A DNA stretch of 12,215 bases, from NCBI GenBank assembly GCA_002327415.1, contig DCVU01000146.1:1-12215 (forward strand), read 5' to 3'. The first letter of the stretch is position 1, and each line of letters opens with the position of its first letter. Source of the stretch: Smithella sp. UBA2180 (lineage in GTDB: Bacteria; Desulfobacterota; Syntrophia; Syntrophales; Smithellaceae). Positions 11,778 through 12,215 of this stretch are shown one piece after another. The notes under the pieces were generated by a model that ran no database searches, was not told the origin of the DNA, and saw only the letters and a program-made list of their open reading frames with translations. A program made the position numbers and the translations under genes.

Positions 11778-12215
11778 TTAGACGCCAAACCGGGAATAAA
11801 CTCCGTAAATCATGGCATAATGCAGAACTCCACCAATCAGGACCATTATATGAAAGAGTTCATGGAAGCTGAAAATACCGGGAATCAGTTTTGGTTTTTT
11901 GATGGCATAAATAATACCGCCCAGTGTAAAAGCAGCCGCGCCGGTAAAAAGAAGAACAGTCTGGGATACGGACATTTTGACCAGAATCTGCTTGATGGTA
12001 AAAAGACCCGACCAGCCCATGAATAAATAGATAACCGCGTACAGTTTTCTGGGCGCTCTGGGGAAAAAAATCTGGGAAATCACACCAACGCCCACAAGAC
12101 TCCACTGAAAGGCGATCATTGCCCATCTATACGTACCGTCCAGGCAAAAATAACATACAGGAGTAAAAGTTCCCGCAATCATAAAAAATATTGCCAGGCG
12201 ATCCATTCTTCTCCA
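11778..12215 (-). CDS. trhA: Hemolysin III / PAQR-family membrane protein (TrhA-like), 5' end beyond the window
   Basis: The frame is open to the window edge (145 codons visible) and the upstream codons read WRR before MDRLAIFFMIAGTFTP, so the ATG at 12206 is internal and the true start lies outside. Family landmarks are AIFFMIAGTFTP (first visible helix), YLFMGWSG, FTLGGIIYAIKKPK, and the C-terminal FHELFHIMVLIGG with LHY, whose histidines correspond to the metal site of PAQR proteins. About five of the usual seven helices are visible. Bacterial members are linked to membrane homeostasis, and the haemolysin name is historical. It is the first visible gene of a two-gene unit with the hydrolase 3 nt downstream. 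The assignment is firm and the physiological role is uncertain. Confidence 0.9.
   Translation of the reverse strand, partial: WRRMDRLAIFFMIAGTFTPVCYFCLDGTYRWAMIAFQWSLVGVGVISQIFFPRAPRKLYAVIYLFMGWSGLFTIKQILVKMSVSQTVLLFTGAAAFTLGGIIYAIKKPKLIPGIFSFHELFHIMVLIGGVLHYAMIYGVYSRFGV

Overview
The window looks like a stretch of chromosome from a Gram-negative, probably anaerobic bacterium. A Desulfobacterota-type (deltaproteobacterial) lineage is my best inference. Supporting signs are a peptidoglycan-binding OmpA-type lipoprotein, a U32 Fe-S protein, a B12-binding radical SAM enzyme with a DUF4080-like C-terminus, a geranylgeranyl-reductase-family flavoprotein, strong AAGGAGG ribosome binding sites and frequent TTG/ATG ambiguity. 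No rRNA, tRNA, CRISPR array or intact transposase is visible.

Left part (1-1210, + strand). This is an AT-rich, gene-poor zone. It holds a decayed reading frame containing a 70-nt imperfect palindrome, a lysine-rich 104-aa protein of unknown function, a further start-less open frame that runs into a dispersed palindromic-repeat relic, and a 72-aa two-helix membrane protein behind an extended -10 promoter. It looks like the worn remains of an accessory insertion.

Middle, + strand (1253-6945). An HD-domain phosphohydrolase is followed by a coiled-coil OmpA-family lipoprotein whose near-consensus sigma-70 promoter overlaps the hydrolase stop codon. Next comes a translationally coupled pair (ATGA overlap): a TrpF-like TIM-barrel protein lacking the canonical catalytic cysteine, and an FAD-dependent oxidoreductase of the geranylgeranyl reductase family. 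After a short gap holding an apparently frameshifted small gene, there is a 612-aa U32-family protein with two separate four-cysteine sets, probably an RNA-modifying Fe-S protein.

Right part, - strand (7126-12215). A B12-binding radical SAM protein is convergent with the U32 gene. Upstream of it lie a 69-bp palindromic element and then a tRNA-dihydrouridine synthase. A cold-shock protein gene follows with an excellent intrinsic terminator behind it. In front of it is a roughly 160-nt leader with a GAAA-capped hairpin at its predicted 5' end and a second, terminator-like hairpin, so the leader could be an attenuator or release a small RNA. Finally, an alpha/beta-hydrolase is transcribed 3 nt downstream of a hemolysin III/PAQR-type membrane protein that runs off the window edge.

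The most interesting items are the structured csp leader, the TrpF-like/flavoprotein pair, the possible winged-helix tail on the radical SAM protein, and the decayed frames with palindromic elements. I found no complete, clearly novel multi-gene defence or biosynthetic system.
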